Shown here piece after piece: positions 40,376 through 49,167 of a stretch of 64,000 nucleotides of DNA. The stretch is from an uncultured Oscillospiraceae bacterium (GTDB lineage Bacteria; Bacillota; Clostridia; Oscillospirales; Ruminococcaceae): assembly GCA_934448295.1 (NCBI GenBank), contig CAKSEY010000017.1, forward strand, positions 1-64,000, read 5' to 3'. The number at the start of each line of letters is the position of its first letter. The first letter of the stretch is position 1. Made by a program: the position numbers and the translations under genes. The notes under the pieces were generated by a model that was not told where the DNA came from, ran no database searches, and saw only the letters and a list, made by a program, of their open reading frames with translations.

Positions 40376-41233
40376 TTATTTCTTGTCTGCGTCACGGTGG
40401 AGCGTTCTCACGCGCATTCCTTTTTCCCGAAGGTATGCCGCAGTCAGCTCTGCGAAGGTAACGCTCCTGTGCTTTCCGCCGGTGCAGCCGAAAGCTATTA
40501 CCAGGCGGCTCTTTCCCTCGGTGAGATAGTGCGGTATCAGGAACGATATCAGGTCGAAAAGCTTGTCCCGGAGCTCCTGCGACTGCGGAAAGCTCATAAC
40601 GTAATCCTGAACCTCCCTGTCCAGCCCGGTCTTGTGCTTAAGCTCCGGTATGTAGAACGGATTCGGCAGGCAGCGCACGTCAAACACAAGGTCAGCCTCC
40701 TGCGGGGAGCCGTACTTGAATCCGAACGACATACAGCTCACTATCATAGCGTCGGACGGGTTGTCCAGAAACAGCCCTGCCACCTGCTCCTTTAGCTGAC
40801 CGGTGCTCAGCATGGTAGAGTCTATGATGTAATCCGCGTCCTGGCGTATCCTGCTCAGCAGCTCGGTCTCGGCGTCTATCGCCTTTTCGATATCCCCGCC
40901 GGAAACCTCGTCCAGCGGGTGCTTGCGGCGCGTTTCCTTGTAGCGCTTCATCAGCACTTCCTTGGATGCTTCAAGGAACAGCACCTTTACATTTATCCCC
41001 CGTACGTGCAGCTTGTCGATACAGTCCCCCAGCTTGAAGAACATCGCGCCGCCCCGGATATCCGTAACTATCGCGACCTTAGATATATCCTCGTTGTCGT
41101 CGCACATCGCCGCAAACGCCGGAATAAGCTGCGGCGGCATATTGTCTATGCAGAAAAATCCGATATCCTCCAGCGCTTTCATCACCGAGGATTTACCGGA
41201 ACCGGACATTCCGGTCACTATTACAAATTCCAT
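40376..41233 (-). CDS. rapZ: RNase adapter protein RapZ
   Basis: A 285-residue RapZ/YvcJ. The P-loop is VTGMSGSGKSSVMKAL, followed by FFCIDNMPPQLIP. The C-terminal domain has SFGFKYGSPQEADLVFDVRC and IAFGCTGGKHRSVTFAE, with the usual cysteine and GGKHRS. In Firmicutes it binds nucleotides. In E. coli it guides RNase E to GlmZ. Here it is the second gene after murB, which is a usual Firmicute arrangement. Confidence 0.95.
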   Translation of the reverse strand: MEFVIVTGMSGSGKSSVMKALEDIGFFCIDNMPPQLIPAFAAMCDDNEDISKVAIVTDIRGGAMFFKLGDCIDKLHVRGINVKVLFLEASKEVLMKRYKETRRKHPLDEVSGGDIEKAIDAETELLSRIRQDADYIIDSTMLSTGQLKEQVAGLFLDNPSDAMIVSCMSFGFKYGSPQEADLVFDVRCLPNPFYIPELKHKTGLDREVQDYVMSFPQSQELRDKLFDLISFLIPHYLTEGKSRLVIAFGCTGGKHRSVTFAELTAAYLREKGMRVRTLHRDADKK

Positions 41234-41249
41234 GATATCGCTCCTCCGG

Positions 41250-42152
41250 TCATTTCAGAACCAGCATTTCGCACTCCAGCGCAACGCCCTTTTTTTCGAG
41301 CACGACCCGCTTTACCTCGTCGACCACCGCCATTACGTCCTCGTAGGTCGCACCGCTGCGGTTTATCACGAAACCGCTGTGCTTCTCGCTTACCTGCGCG
41401 CCTCCCACGGCGTAGCCCTTCAGCCCGCATTCCTCGATGAGCGCGGCGGCAAAATAGCCCTCCGGGCGCTTGAATGTGCTGCCGCAGCTCGGGAATTCCA
41501 GCGGCTGCTTGTCGCGGCGGCGCTGCATCAGCTCGTCCATTCTCGCCTTTATCGCGGACTTGTCGCCGGGCTTAAGCTCCAGCGTGAGGGAAGTTATAAC
41601 GCACCCGCGCTTCTGGAAAACGCTGCTGCGATAGGAAAGCTCCATCTCAGCCGCGCCCATCTCCTGGAGCTCTCCGTTTTCGTCAATGTAACGGCAGCTT
41701 TTGATAACGTCCTTCATTTCGCCGCCGTAGGCTCCAGCGTTCATGAACAGCGCCCCCCCCGCAGAGCCGGGTATGCCGTAGGCGAACTCCAGCCCGGTCA
41801 GGGAATGTTCCAGCGCCGCCAGGCACAGCAGGTGCAGCGAGGCTCCCGCCCATACGGTGATCGCGTTCCCGCTGACCTCCACCTTTGCGTTTTCTGAGGA
41901 CAGCGCTATCACGCACCCGCGGAATCCGCCGGAGCTTACCAGCAGGTTGCTTCCCCTGCCAAGTATGAAATACGGGATTTTTTCGATGCGGCACAGCCCC
42001 AGCACCTCTGAAAGCTGCGATTCGTCCGTGACCTTCACAAACAGGTCGCAGGGACCGCCTATCTTCATTGAGGTGTTTGGCGCGAGGACATGGTTTTCCT
42101 CGCAGAAAATGCCGCGCTCCCGGCAGACAGCTTCAATTCCTGACAGATACAA
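41250..42152 (-). CDS. murB: UDP-N-acetylenolpyruvoylglucosamine reductase MurB
   Basis: A 300-residue MurB. It reduces UDP-GlcNAc-enolpyruvate to UDP-MurNAc with NADPH and FAD in peptidoglycan synthesis. FAD-binding loop GRGSNLLVS, GIPGSAGGALFMNAGAYGGE, the catalytic Ser in FPSCGSTFKRPEGY (type IIb) and a final Glu in VALECEM. The start is TTG at 42152, with GGAGG 7 nt upstream. It is followed by rapZ after a 16-bp gap. Confidence 0.94.
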   Translation of the reverse strand: MYLSGIEAVCRERGIFCEENHVLAPNTSMKIGGPCDLFVKVTDESQLSEVLGLCRIEKIPYFILGRGSNLLVSSGGFRGCVIALSSENAKVEVSGNAITVWAGASLHLLCLAALEHSLTGLEFAYGIPGSAGGALFMNAGAYGGEMKDVIKSCRYIDENGELQEMGAAEMELSYRSSVFQKRGCVITSLTLELKPGDKSAIKARMDELMQRRRDKQPLEFPSCGSTFKRPEGYFAAALIEECGLKGYAVGGAQVSEKHSGFVINRSGATYEDVMAVVDEVKRVVLEKKGVALECEMLVLK

Positions 42153-42179
42153 AACGTGACCTCCGGTAAAGTTATTGAT

Positions 42180-42205
42180 GGCAGCGCCGTATTTGCGGCG
42201 CTGCC
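42180..42205 (-). terminator. Hairpin between the small protein gene and murB
   Basis: A 10-bp GC-rich stem (42180-42189 with 42196-42205) downstream of the small gene on the minus strand. No T-run follows on that strand, so it may be a partial terminator or a processing site. Confidence 0.45.
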
Positions 42206-42234
42206 TTAAATTTTATGCTGGAAATATGCGAATA

Positions 42235-42435
42235 TTACTCAAAGCTGAATACTTCCTCGCTGTCGGCAATGGCGTCGCTCACCTGACGGAGCACGTCCCT
42301 GGCGGTCTCGCCGTCGTGGTACCTTGAAAGCAGGATATCGTCCCCGCCGGGTATCACCGCGAATATCGCGCTGTCCTTTATATAAAGGTGCGAGCTTTCA
42401 ACAAGGGTTTCGCCGTTCTGTGAAAGAAAAAACAT
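42235..42435 (-). CDS. Small acidic hypothetical protein
   Basis: A 66-residue soluble protein, MFFLSQNGETLVESSHLYIK, then HDGETARDVLRQVSDAIADS. It overlaps no gene and starts 9 bp after the glucokinase gene. It has a small alpha/beta look with a short amphipathic helix. No family is recognised. It is in line with the glucokinase gene and shares its transcript. Confidence 0.55.
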   Translation of the reverse strand: MFFLSQNGETLVESSHLYIKDSAIFAVIPGGDDILLSRYHDGETARDVLRQVSDAIADSEEVFSFE

Positions 42436-42444
42436 AGCTTCTCC

Positions 42445-43404
42445 TTAATCCGCCAGTGTGTACAGGAACGCCGCGCCGATGATCCCGGCGTCGTTGCCGA
42501 GCTGCGCGATACCGAGCTTTGTGGACTGCTTCGGGTCTATGCAGTAGCTCTCGCGGGCGATGAATTCCTCCAGCGGCTTTGTGAGGTTCTCGCCCTCCTT
42601 GCAGATACCGCCGCCGATAAGTAGCATTTCCGGCTGGAATGTGTTCACGATGTTGGTGAGTCCGCAGCCGAGGTAATTAATGTACATATCCACAACCCCG
42701 GAGGCGCTCTTGTCGCCTGCGCGCCAGCCGTCGAACGCGGTCTTGCCGTCAACGTTATTGATGTCGCCGGAGCACAGCTCCCACATCTTGCTGGAATTGT
42801 CGGCTTCCATTGCTTCCTTGGTCATGTTGATGAGCGCGGTCGCGGAGGAATAAGCCTCAAAGCAGCCCTTTCTGCCGCAGTTGCAGGGTCTGCCGCCGTA
42901 CTGGATAACGGTGTGTCCCAGCTCTGCGCCGCAGTAGTTGAAGCCCGTGTAGATCTTGCCGTCAATGATTATTCCGCCGCCCACTCCGGTGCCGAGGGTG
43001 ACTACGACAACGTCCTTGTAGCCCTTCCCCGCCCCAGCGAGGACCTCGCCGAATGCCGCCGCGTTCGCGTCGTTCTCGACATAGACAGCCTTGCCAAGCC
43101 TTGCGCCGATAAGGGAGCGCAGGTCGGTGTCCTTAAAGCCGAGGTTGCAGGAATACAGAACTACGCCGGTGCCGCGGTTTGCAGTCCCGGGGGTGCCGAT
43201 ACCTATGCTGTTCAGCTCGTCGATAGTTACCTTAGCCTCGTTGAGAGCCTTCCAGACGGTCTCCGCGATAGAATCCGCGATCTTCTCCGCCGGCCGCGGG
43301 AGGTCAGTCTTGCAGGTAGCCTTTGCAACTATATTGTAATTTTCATCGACCAGACCTACCTTGATATTGGTTCCGCCAAGGTCGATACCGATATTGTACT
43401 TCAT
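42445..43404 (-). CDS. glcK: ROK-family glucokinase
   Basis: A 319-residue ROK kinase. The ATP motif is GIDLGGTNIKVGLVD, the catalytic Asp is in VENDANAAAFGE, then TLGTGVGGGIIIDG, and the zinc-binding motif is HTVIQYGGRPCNCGRKGCFE with three Cys. This matches Firmicute glucokinases phosphorylating glucose to glucose-6-phosphate. It is next to hprK, which controls catabolite repression, so sugar uptake and its control are close together. Confidence 0.88.
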   Translation of the reverse strand: MKYNIGIDLGGTNIKVGLVDENYNIVAKATCKTDLPRPAEKIADSIAETVWKALNEAKVTIDELNSIGIGTPGTANRGTGVVLYSCNLGFKDTDLRSLIGARLGKAVYVENDANAAAFGEVLAGAGKGYKDVVVVTLGTGVGGGIIIDGKIYTGFNYCGAELGHTVIQYGGRPCNCGRKGCFEAYSSATALINMTKEAMEADNSSKMWELCSGDINNVDGKTAFDGWRAGDKSASGVVDMYINYLGCGLTNIVNTFQPEMLLIGGGICKEGENLTKPLEEFIARESYCIDPKQSTKLGIAQLGNDAGIIGAAFLYTLAD

Positions 43405-43447
43405 TTTTTATGCCTTTCTTCTTATTTTTATTTGATATGCGAAATAA

Positions 43448-43587
43448 AATTCGGAATTCAGAATTCGGAATGCAGAATTATTGAGCGCCGCTGTCGCGGC
43501 GGTAATCCGATTGTATCAAATTATAATCCGTCCCGCAAAGCGGGACACATTCATTCCGAATTACGAATTACGAATTACGAATTAAAT
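43448..43587. repeat. Palindromic, tandemly repeated intergenic element
   Basis: The left part has GAATTC/GGAATGCAGAATTA-like units, the right part has four copies of CGAATTA (43564-43584). Two GC-rich hairpins lie inside (43486-43501 and 43530-43546). The ends are approximately inverted relative to each other. It runs right up to the hprK stop. It looks like a non-autonomous repeat of the kind found dispersed in Ruminococcus-type genomes. Confidence 0.7.
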
Positions 43588-44559
43588 TTAAATATTAAGG
43601 TCTGACATAATCTCCTCGCTGTCGGAGTCAATACCGAGCTGGTGGAGCAGATCCTTTGCCGCGTTGTAGCCCATCTTCTTCATACGATTGTTCATAGCCG
43701 CAACCTCCAGGATAACCGCCAGGTTACGTCCGGGCTTTACCGGGATAGTGAGCAGCGGCACCTTAACGCCGAGAATGGTCATATAGTGGGTATCAACGCC
43801 CATTCTGTCGTAGGTCTTTTCGGGGTTCCACAGCTCAAGCTCCACGACCATGTCTATCTTCTCGTTGAGCTTTACCGCGCCGACACCGAAGAGCTGACGC
43901 GCGTTGATGATACCTATGCCGCGCAGCTCGAGGAAGTGGCGGATGTTGTCCGGGGAGCTTCCCACCAGGGTGATGTTGGAGGCTTTCTTTATCTCCACCG
44001 CGTCGTCCGCGATAAGTCTGTGGCCGCGCTTTACAAGCTCGATGGCGGTCTCGCTCTTACCTACGCCGCTCTCGCCGAGGATAAGCACGCCCTCGCCGTA
44101 GATCTCAATAAGAACGCCGTGGCGGGTAATTCTCGGGGCGAGCTGTAAATTCAGAAAGTTGACCAGCTTTGAGGTGAAAACCGAGGTAGATTCCTCGGTA
44201 CGGAGCAGCGGCATTTCGTTAGCCTTTGCGCTCTCCAGCAGCTCCGGGAATATATCCAGGTTTCTGGTGACCATCAGCGCCGGGAACTTGTAGCTCAGCA
44301 GATTGTCGATACGGCTGCGGCGTATCTCCGGCTCCAGCGTGTCGAGGTAAGCCCACTCGGTCTTGCCAAGCACCTGAATACGCTGCTTGTCGAAATATTC
44401 ATAGAAGCCCGCGAACTGAAGTCCCGGACGGTTTATCTCATGGTCGGAAATAAGGGTGTTCTCTTTTCCCTCGGGCATATAGACTACTTCAAGCTTATGC
44501 TCGTCGATTATCTTCTGGAGGGGGAACGAAAATTCCCGGTTGATCTCATCAAAAGGCAT
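43588..44559 (-). CDS. hprK: HPr kinase/phosphorylase
   Basis: A 323-residue HprK. The Walker A is GESGVGKSETAIELVKRGHR, the signature LRGIGIINARQLFGVGAV is present, and a conserved acidic loop follows (DDAVEI). It phosphorylates HPr on Ser46 with ATP or PPi and dephosphorylates it, controlling catabolite repression. It has a promoter of its own. The glucokinase gene follows downstream. Confidence 0.95.
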   Translation of the reverse strand: MPFDEINREFSFPLQKIIDEHKLEVVYMPEGKENTLISDHEINRPGLQFAGFYEYFDKQRIQVLGKTEWAYLDTLEPEIRRSRIDNLLSYKFPALMVTRNLDIFPELLESAKANEMPLLRTEESTSVFTSKLVNFLNLQLAPRITRHGVLIEIYGEGVLILGESGVGKSETAIELVKRGHRLIADDAVEIKKASNITLVGSSPDNIRHFLELRGIGIINARQLFGVGAVKLNEKIDMVVELELWNPEKTYDRMGVDTHYMTILGVKVPLLTIPVKPGRNLAVILEVAAMNNRMKKMGYNAAKDLLHQLGIDSDSEEIMSDLNI

Positions 44560-44654
44560 AGATATAGTTCCTTTCAGGTTTCATAGTTGCGGTATGATCG
44601 CGCGGGGACTTCTGAATCACGATAAGCTCCCTGCGTTTATAGCACCGCAATTAT

Positions 44655-44683
44655 ATTATACAACAAAACCGCGATTATTTCAA
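44655..44683 (-). promoter_or_regulatory. Promoter of hprK
   Basis: On the minus strand: TTGAAA (44678-44683), 17-bp spacer, TATAAT (44655-44660). Confidence 0.87.
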
Positions 44684-44746
44684 GGGATATTCTGATTTTT
44701 TCCTATAAAGACAAATAGGATTTTTGTACATCTGCGTTTCTGCGGC

Positions 44747-44786
44747 AAAAAACGACCCGCCGGAGCTCCTGTCCGTGCGGGTCGTT
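44747..44786 (-). terminator. Terminator of the lipoprotein gene
   Basis: A perfect 10-bp stem (44751-44760 with 44777-44786), long loop, TTTT on the minus strand. It lies 7 bp past the lipoprotein stop. Confidence 0.85.
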
Positions 44787-44792
44787 ATGAGA

Positions 44793-46088
44793 TCATTCAG
44801 CGTTTTCCATGAGGACTTCTCCGTTTTCGCCCTCCGGCATTTCCCGGATATGCACCGCCCTGAGCTGACCGTCCTGTATATCGACGTACCATATCCCGTC
44901 CTCCTGGACAAAGCTCCGGCAGTAGCCCGAAGTGTCGTTCAGACCGAAATCCAGGAATCCCGCGTCGCGGGTCGCCATTACCGTGCCGGTCTGCAAGTTA
45001 TACCAGCCGATGATAAGGCGGTCGCTGACGGAGCTTGTAAGCTTAAGCTGGAACAGCCCGTTCTTGTTGAAGGCAGCGCTGCCGCTGCTAACGTGATAAG
45101 AGTAGCCGCTGACGCCGATATCCGCCATTTTGCCCTCGTCCGTTCTGACCGCCACCCTTGTGCGTTCGCCGAGCACTTCGTCCGGATCCTCAGATGTCAG
45201 GCTCACGGGATAGTACGACTCGCCAAATCCGCCCATGTTGTCAAAGTACGTCCCATTAATGCTGTAATTGTCGTACCCGGAATCCAGCAGGCTCATAACC
45301 ACATTCCCCAGACCGTACCGCGCATTGTAGGCGTTCAGCTTGAACAGCTCGATTTTCCCGGAATTCAGGTTGCAGGTGAACACCGCCGGCAGGATCTTTC
45401 CGTTTCCCTCTATCCTCACGGAGCTGTCGAAAAACAGCACGTCGTTGTTCAGAGCCGCCATGCCGGAATAAAACCCGATCCGTCCCTCGTCCTTTTCCGG
45501 AATGGCTGTGATAAGCTCCCCGGTGTTGATATCGTAAACATTTACCCCTATCTCCTCAGCGTTCTGCACGACTATGTACTTGTCGTTATAACATATCGGA
45601 GTTCCGCCGCCGTCGGCGCAGAGCTCCTTAAGCTCGCCCGTTCTCAGGTCGTATGTGTAGGTCTGGAAGAACGCCGCGCCCGGGTCGCCCTTTTCCAGGA
45701 TGACCCTTTCACCCACAACGCCGCCGACCAGATAACCGCTGAAATCCCCCTCCGGCTTGAATTCGTCCGCTGTCATGAGCATATCGCCTAGGCTGCACCA
45801 GTCGCCGTTCAGCTTGAAAACATCATCAAAATCCGAGTACTTTTCGGAAACCAGGTCTATGCCGCCGTTTCCGCTCTGCGCGGTCTGTTCCGGCTGGACT
45901 TCACCGCCGCCCGCCGATACCGTCACCCCAGCCGGAGCCTCGCCCTGCTGCGCCGCCGTCGTCTGCTCCGGGGCGGAAACCTCCGCTGTGGACGTCTGCC
46001 GGCTCTCCTGCTGTGACGACGTGTCGCCGCCGCACCCGGTCAGAAGCGCCAGCGCCGCTATTATCGCGTATTTCACCGCTTTTTTCAT
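44793..46088 (-). CDS. Lipoprotein with beta-propeller-like repeats
   Basis: A 431-residue lipoprotein. The signal peptide ends in the lipobox LLTGC, with Cys near residue 19. A Ser/Thr/Gln-rich linker of about 50 residues follows. The rest is beta-rich with repeated segments such as YTYDLRTGELKEL, VNVYDINTGELITAI and IIGWYNLQTGTVMATRD, as in propeller proteins. The start is the second ATG, at 46088, 7 nt after GGGGGA. It is probably a surface protein with an unknown ligand. No neighbouring gene gives its role. Confidence 0.75.
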   Translation of the reverse strand: MKKAVKYAIIAALALLTGCGGDTSSQQESRQTSTAEVSAPEQTTAAQQGEAPAGVTVSAGGGEVQPEQTAQSGNGGIDLVSEKYSDFDDVFKLNGDWCSLGDMLMTADEFKPEGDFSGYLVGGVVGERVILEKGDPGAAFFQTYTYDLRTGELKELCADGGGTPICYNDKYIVVQNAEEIGVNVYDINTGELITAIPEKDEGRIGFYSGMAALNNDVLFFDSSVRIEGNGKILPAVFTCNLNSGKIELFKLNAYNARYGLGNVVMSLLDSGYDNYSINGTYFDNMGGFGESYYPVSLTSEDPDEVLGERTRVAVRTDEGKMADIGVSGYSYHVSSGSAAFNKNGLFQLKLTSSVSDRLIIGWYNLQTGTVMATRDAGFLDFGLNDTSGYCRSFVQEDGIWYVDIQDGQLRAVHIREMPEGENGEVLMENAE

Positions 46089-46205
46089 ACTCATTCCCCC
46101 TGTATTTTAAGTCTCCGATATTCCGGAAAAAGTTTCGTATCATTTGATTTATCACGGATTTCCTGTCAATAATAAAAACAGACAAAACGCACCGGAGGTT
46201 ACATT

Positions 46206-46793
46206 ATGACATCAAAGTTACTCGACCTGATAATGGCGGCGGGCGCCGCTCTTTCGATAATGCTCGGCAGCTTCGGCGGCTTCGCGCGGGAGTGCGAAAG
46301 TATCCCGGATTCCGTGCTGAGGCTGCACATTCCGGCGAACAGCGACAATGGGTACGACCAGGCGCTGAAGCTTGAGGTGCGCGACCTTGTGCTTGAAAAA
46401 TACGGAGCCGCGCTGTCCTCCTGCGAAAGCCGCGCAGAAGCCGAGGCAAACGTCCGCGAGCTGCTGCCGGAGATACAAAAAACCTGCTGCGAATTCCTTG
46501 CGCAGCAGGGTGCTGATTATGGCGCAAAAGCGGAGCTCACCGAGATGTATTTCACCACCCGGCAGTACGATACCGTGACCCTCCCGGCGGGAAATTACCA
46601 TGCGCTGCGCATAACCCTCGGCAGCGGCGAGGGGCACAACTGGTGGTGCATAATGTTCCCGGCGCTGTGTGTTCCCATGGCTTCCGAAAAGCTGCCGGAG
46701 GACGAGCTCCCGCAGGACTTCGTGACGGAGGGCAGGGTGGAGATACGCTTTGCGATTTACGAGTTCTTCAGGGGGCTGTTCTGCGGGGAGTGA
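46206..46793 (+). CDS. spoIIR: Stage II sporulation protein R
   Basis: A 195-residue SpoIIR. It is made in the forespore and is needed across the septum for SpoIIGA to activate sigma-E. After an N-terminal helix (LLDLIMAAGAALSIMLGSFG) it has SVLRLHIPANSDNGYDQALK, then YHALRITLGSGEGHNWWCIM, FPALCVP, which are family hallmarks. The start has GGAGG upstream. It lies close to the spoIIA operon but with its own transcript. Its presence supports spore formation. Confidence 0.92.
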   Translation: MTSKLLDLIMAAGAALSIMLGSFGGFARECESIPDSVLRLHIPANSDNGYDQALKLEVRDLVLEKYGAALSSCESRAEAEANVRELLPEIQKTCCEFLAQQGADYGAKAELTEMYFTTRQYDTVTLPAGNYHALRITLGSGEGHNWWCIMFPALCVPMASEKLPEDELPQDFVTEGRVEIRFAIYEFFRGLFCGE

Positions 46794-46794
46794 T

Positions 46795-47358
46795 TCACAG
46801 CCGGATGGTGAGCCTTACGAGCAGCGTCAGCGAGAATGCCCCCGCCAGCCGGAGCTTCCGCCCGCTGAACCGCGCCGCCATACAGCAGACCTCGCCCAGC
46901 GCGCAGAACTTATCCACGAACTGAATGACCCAGGTTTCCGCGCAGCGCGGCATATGGCGGGTCAGCGGCCACATATGGTTGGCGATCATGTCGCCCTCTT
47001 TTTCGTTTATCGGGAAGTACTCCGCCGCGTTGAAGAACGCCACCTTCGGGTGCCCGGCGCAGTGTCCGCCCTCGCCGTCCACCGGTTCGTGCTCCTTCCT
47101 GTCGTAAAGGAACAAGTCGTGCAGCAGCCCCGCCCTGGCAGCAGAGCACGCGTCCAGCCGGAGCTTGCGGCACAGCAGGAAGTTGTAATAAGACACGTTT
47201 AGGCTGTGCTGGAGCCGCGTAGTCCCCTTGTGGTGCCGGAATTCCCCGAGCTGCTGGACTTCCGTGCTTTCAAGCAGATCGTTTACGCAGCTGTAATACT
47301 CGGGCAGGTCTGTGATGTTCTTGCGGGAAAAAATAGCTTTATACAATTCTTGATTCAC
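46795..47358 (-). CDS. HD-domain phosphohydrolase
   Basis: A 187-residue HD-domain protein. RLQHSLNVSYYNFLLCRKL, then AGLLHDLFLYD give the His and His-Asp metal ligands, with further histidines in GEGGHCAGHP and MIANHMWPLT. The family hydrolyses phosphoesters of nucleotides or similar. A hydrophobic end (FSLTLLVRLTIRL) is unusual. The start is GTG at 47358. The stop is 1 bp from that of spoIIR, so the genes converge. Substrate unknown. Confidence 0.82.
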   Translation of the reverse strand: MNQELYKAIFSRKNITDLPEYYSCVNDLLESTEVQQLGEFRHHKGTTRLQHSLNVSYYNFLLCRKLRLDACSAARAGLLHDLFLYDRKEHEPVDGEGGHCAGHPKVAFFNAAEYFPINEKEGDMIANHMWPLTRHMPRCAETWVIQFVDKFCALGEVCCMAARFSGRKLRLAGAFSLTLLVRLTIRL

Positions 47359-47408
47359 CTGTTACTATTTGGCATTATGCCTATATTAGTCTAAAGGATT
47401 ATAGATAC

Positions 47409-47437
47409 ATTGTACTATAATATTCTGTACAATTCAA
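47409..47437 (-). promoter_or_regulatory. Promoter of the HD-domain gene
   Basis: On the minus strand: TTGAAT (47432-47437), 17-bp spacer, TACAAT (47409-47414). In the rest of the gap to spoIIAA (47438-47668) nothing else was recognised apart from weak motifs. Confidence 0.7.
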
Positions 47438-47668
47438 GGAATTATGCGCAACTTTGTTGCTTATGCACAGATATTTCTGCGCGGTTTGTGCACATTTTCA
47501 CAAGAATTGCGGCTCAATTTCCACACATGGAAGCGTTTGTACATTTTTATTCCGTTTTCGAGGAAATAATGCCGGATATGTCCGGAAAAAATAAAATCAG
47601 CGGCGGAATAACGACAGGAATTTCTCCGCCCGTGTAGTAAAATGGAATAACCGAAAGGAGGACGAGAA

Positions 47669-47995
47669 ATGTTAAGGCTGTACAACGACGGAAAGCGCAT
47701 GACCGCGGCATTCAGCGGGGATATCGACCATCACTCCGCCCGGGAAATGCGCCGCGAGCTTGACGAGGTGATAGAGCGCTCCCAGCCGGAGCTGCTGATA
47801 ATCGACATGGAACAGGTGGGCTTCATGGACAGCAGCGGTATAGGGCTGATCCTGGGGCGGCTGCGGGCGGTGCGTGCCTGCGGCGGAGACGTGATAATAA
47901 AAAACGCGCGGCCGGAAATAGCGGCGGTGATAAGACTGTCGGGGCTTTCCGGGCTGCTTGTGGAGGGCGAGAAAAATGAAGCGAAATGTAATTAA
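47669..47995 (+). CDS. spoIIAA: Anti-sigma F factor antagonist SpoIIAA
   Basis: A 108-residue STAS-domain protein. The phosphorylatable Ser is in MDSSGIGLILGRLRAV. It binds SpoIIAB when unphosphorylated and frees sigma-F. The start ATG follows AAAGGAGG. The gene overlaps spoIIAB by 20 bp, so the operon is tightly coupled. Confidence 0.95.
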   Translation: MLRLYNDGKRMTAAFSGDIDHHSAREMRRELDEVIERSQPELLIIDMEQVGFMDSSGIGLILGRLRAVRACGGDVIIKNARPEIAAVIRLSGLSGLLVEGEKNEAKCN

Positions 47996-48446
47996 CGAAT
48001 GCCGCGTGAGCTTTTCGGCTCTGTCGGTGAACGAGGGCTACGCCCGTACCTGCACGGCGGCTTTCGCGGCGCAGAGCGACCCCACCGTTAAGGAGCTCAG
48101 CGAACTGAAAACGGCGGTATCCGAGGCGGTGACGAACGCGATAGTCCACGGCTACCGGGAGCGCTCCGGGAACGTGGAGCTTATACTGCGGCAGCTTTCC
48201 GGTGGAACGATACAGATAATCGTGCGGGACAAGGGCGCGGGAATAGCGGATATCGAGCAGGCTATGACCCCGCTGTTCACAACGGCTCCCGAGGAGGAGC
48301 GCAGCGGTCTGGGCTTCTCTGTGATGGAGAGCTTCATGGACAGCGTGAGCGTGAAGAGCGCCCCCGGGAAAGGCACCACGGTGACTATGGAAAAGCAGCT
48401 CAGCGTACATACGCGCCCAGCCGAGCCGGAGCTCCAGACGACATGA
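47976..48446 (+). CDS. spoIIAB: Anti-sigma F factor SpoIIAB
   Basis: A 156-residue GHKL-type kinase. N-box EAVTNAIVHGY, G1 RDKGAGI, G2 RSGLGFSVMES. It binds sigma-F and phosphorylates SpoIIAA with ATP. The start ATG at 47976 has GAGGGCGAG a few bases upstream. It ends with a 4-bp overlap into sigF. The C-terminal tail (QLSVHTRPAEPELQTT) is longer than usual. Confidence 0.94.
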   Translation: MKRNVINECRVSFSALSVNEGYARTCTAAFAAQSDPTVKELSELKTAVSEAVTNAIVHGYRERSGNVELILRQLSGGTIQIIVRDKGAGIADIEQAMTPLFTTAPEEERSGLGFSVMESFMDSVSVKSAPGKGTTVTMEKQLSVHTRPAEPELQTT

Positions 48447-49084
48447 CGAGGGACGAATTTATTGAAAGCAACCTCCCGCTGGTGCACAAGCTGGCGAACA
48501 GATTCCGGGGAAAGGGCATAGACTACGAGGAGCTGTATTCCGCCGGCTGCGTGGGGCTGATAAAGGCGTGCGACCGCTTCGAGCCGGAGCGCGGTCTGTG
48601 CTTTTCGACCTACGCCGTGCCGGTCATTCTCGGGGAAATTCGCCGCCTTTTCCGGGACGGCGGGAGCGTGAAGATAAGCCGGGGGCTGAAGGAGCTCTCC
48701 GTAAAGGCGGCGCGGGTGCGGGACAAGCTGGCGGAAAACGGCGAACCGAGGGTCTCAGACATTGCCGCCGCCCTCGGGGTCACTCAGGAGGAAGCCGCCG
48801 AGGCGCTCTGCGCCGCCGTGCCGCCTGTTTCGCTGGATTCCGGCGGAGAGGACGGGGAAACGCTGCACGTCCCGCAGAATTCCGGCGAAGCGGAGCTGAT
48901 AGACAAGCTGGCTCTGCGGCAGTGTCTGTCGGAGCTTTCCAGAACCGACCGCGACATAATCATACAGCGCTATTTTCGCGGGAAAACCCAGTGCGAGACC
49001 GCGCAGCTCCTCGGGATAACCCAGGTGATGGTCAGCCGCCGGGAGCGGAAGATACTGTCGTCTTTGCGGGAGCAGCTCGTGTGA
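48443..49084 (+). CDS. sigF: RNA polymerase sigma-F factor
   Basis: A 213-residue sigma factor. Region 2 has YEELYSAGCVGLIKACDRFE, FSTYAVPVILGEIRRLFRDG. Region 3 and region 4 follow, with GKTQCETAQLLGITQVMVSR in the final HTH. It is shorter than the usual 250 residues, mostly in the N-terminal end. It drives early forespore genes. It is co-expressed with its regulators. Confidence 0.93.
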   Translation: MTRDEFIESNLPLVHKLANRFRGKGIDYEELYSAGCVGLIKACDRFEPERGLCFSTYAVPVILGEIRRLFRDGGSVKISRGLKELSVKAARVRDKLAENGEPRVSDIAAALGVTQEEAAEALCAAVPPVSLDSGGEDGETLHVPQNSGEAELIDKLALRQCLSELSRTDRDIIIQRYFRGKTQCETAQLLGITQVMVSRRERKILSSLREQLV

Positions 49085-49132
49085 TTCCAGCCAGAATTTT
49101 CAACCGGGAAGCATAAATAGTTCAAAAATCGC

Positions 49133-49161
49133 TTGACAAAATCCGCGCCGTGTGATATCAT
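49133..49161 (+). promoter_or_regulatory. Promoter of the cation:proton antiporter
   Basis: TTGACA (49133-49138), 17-bp spacer, TATCAT (49156-49161). Transcription would start near 49168, giving a 155-nt leader. Confidence 0.8.
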
Positions 49162-49167
49162 ATTATC

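Noticed and set aside
42180..42205. Plus-strand terminator
   Set aside because: No plus-strand gene ends here. It is kept as a minus-strand hairpin with low confidence.
47570..47668. Sigma-H promoter of the spoIIA operon
   Set aside because: AGGAATT and GAAT are both present but about 22 bp apart, which is too far for sigma-H. No other good match was found.
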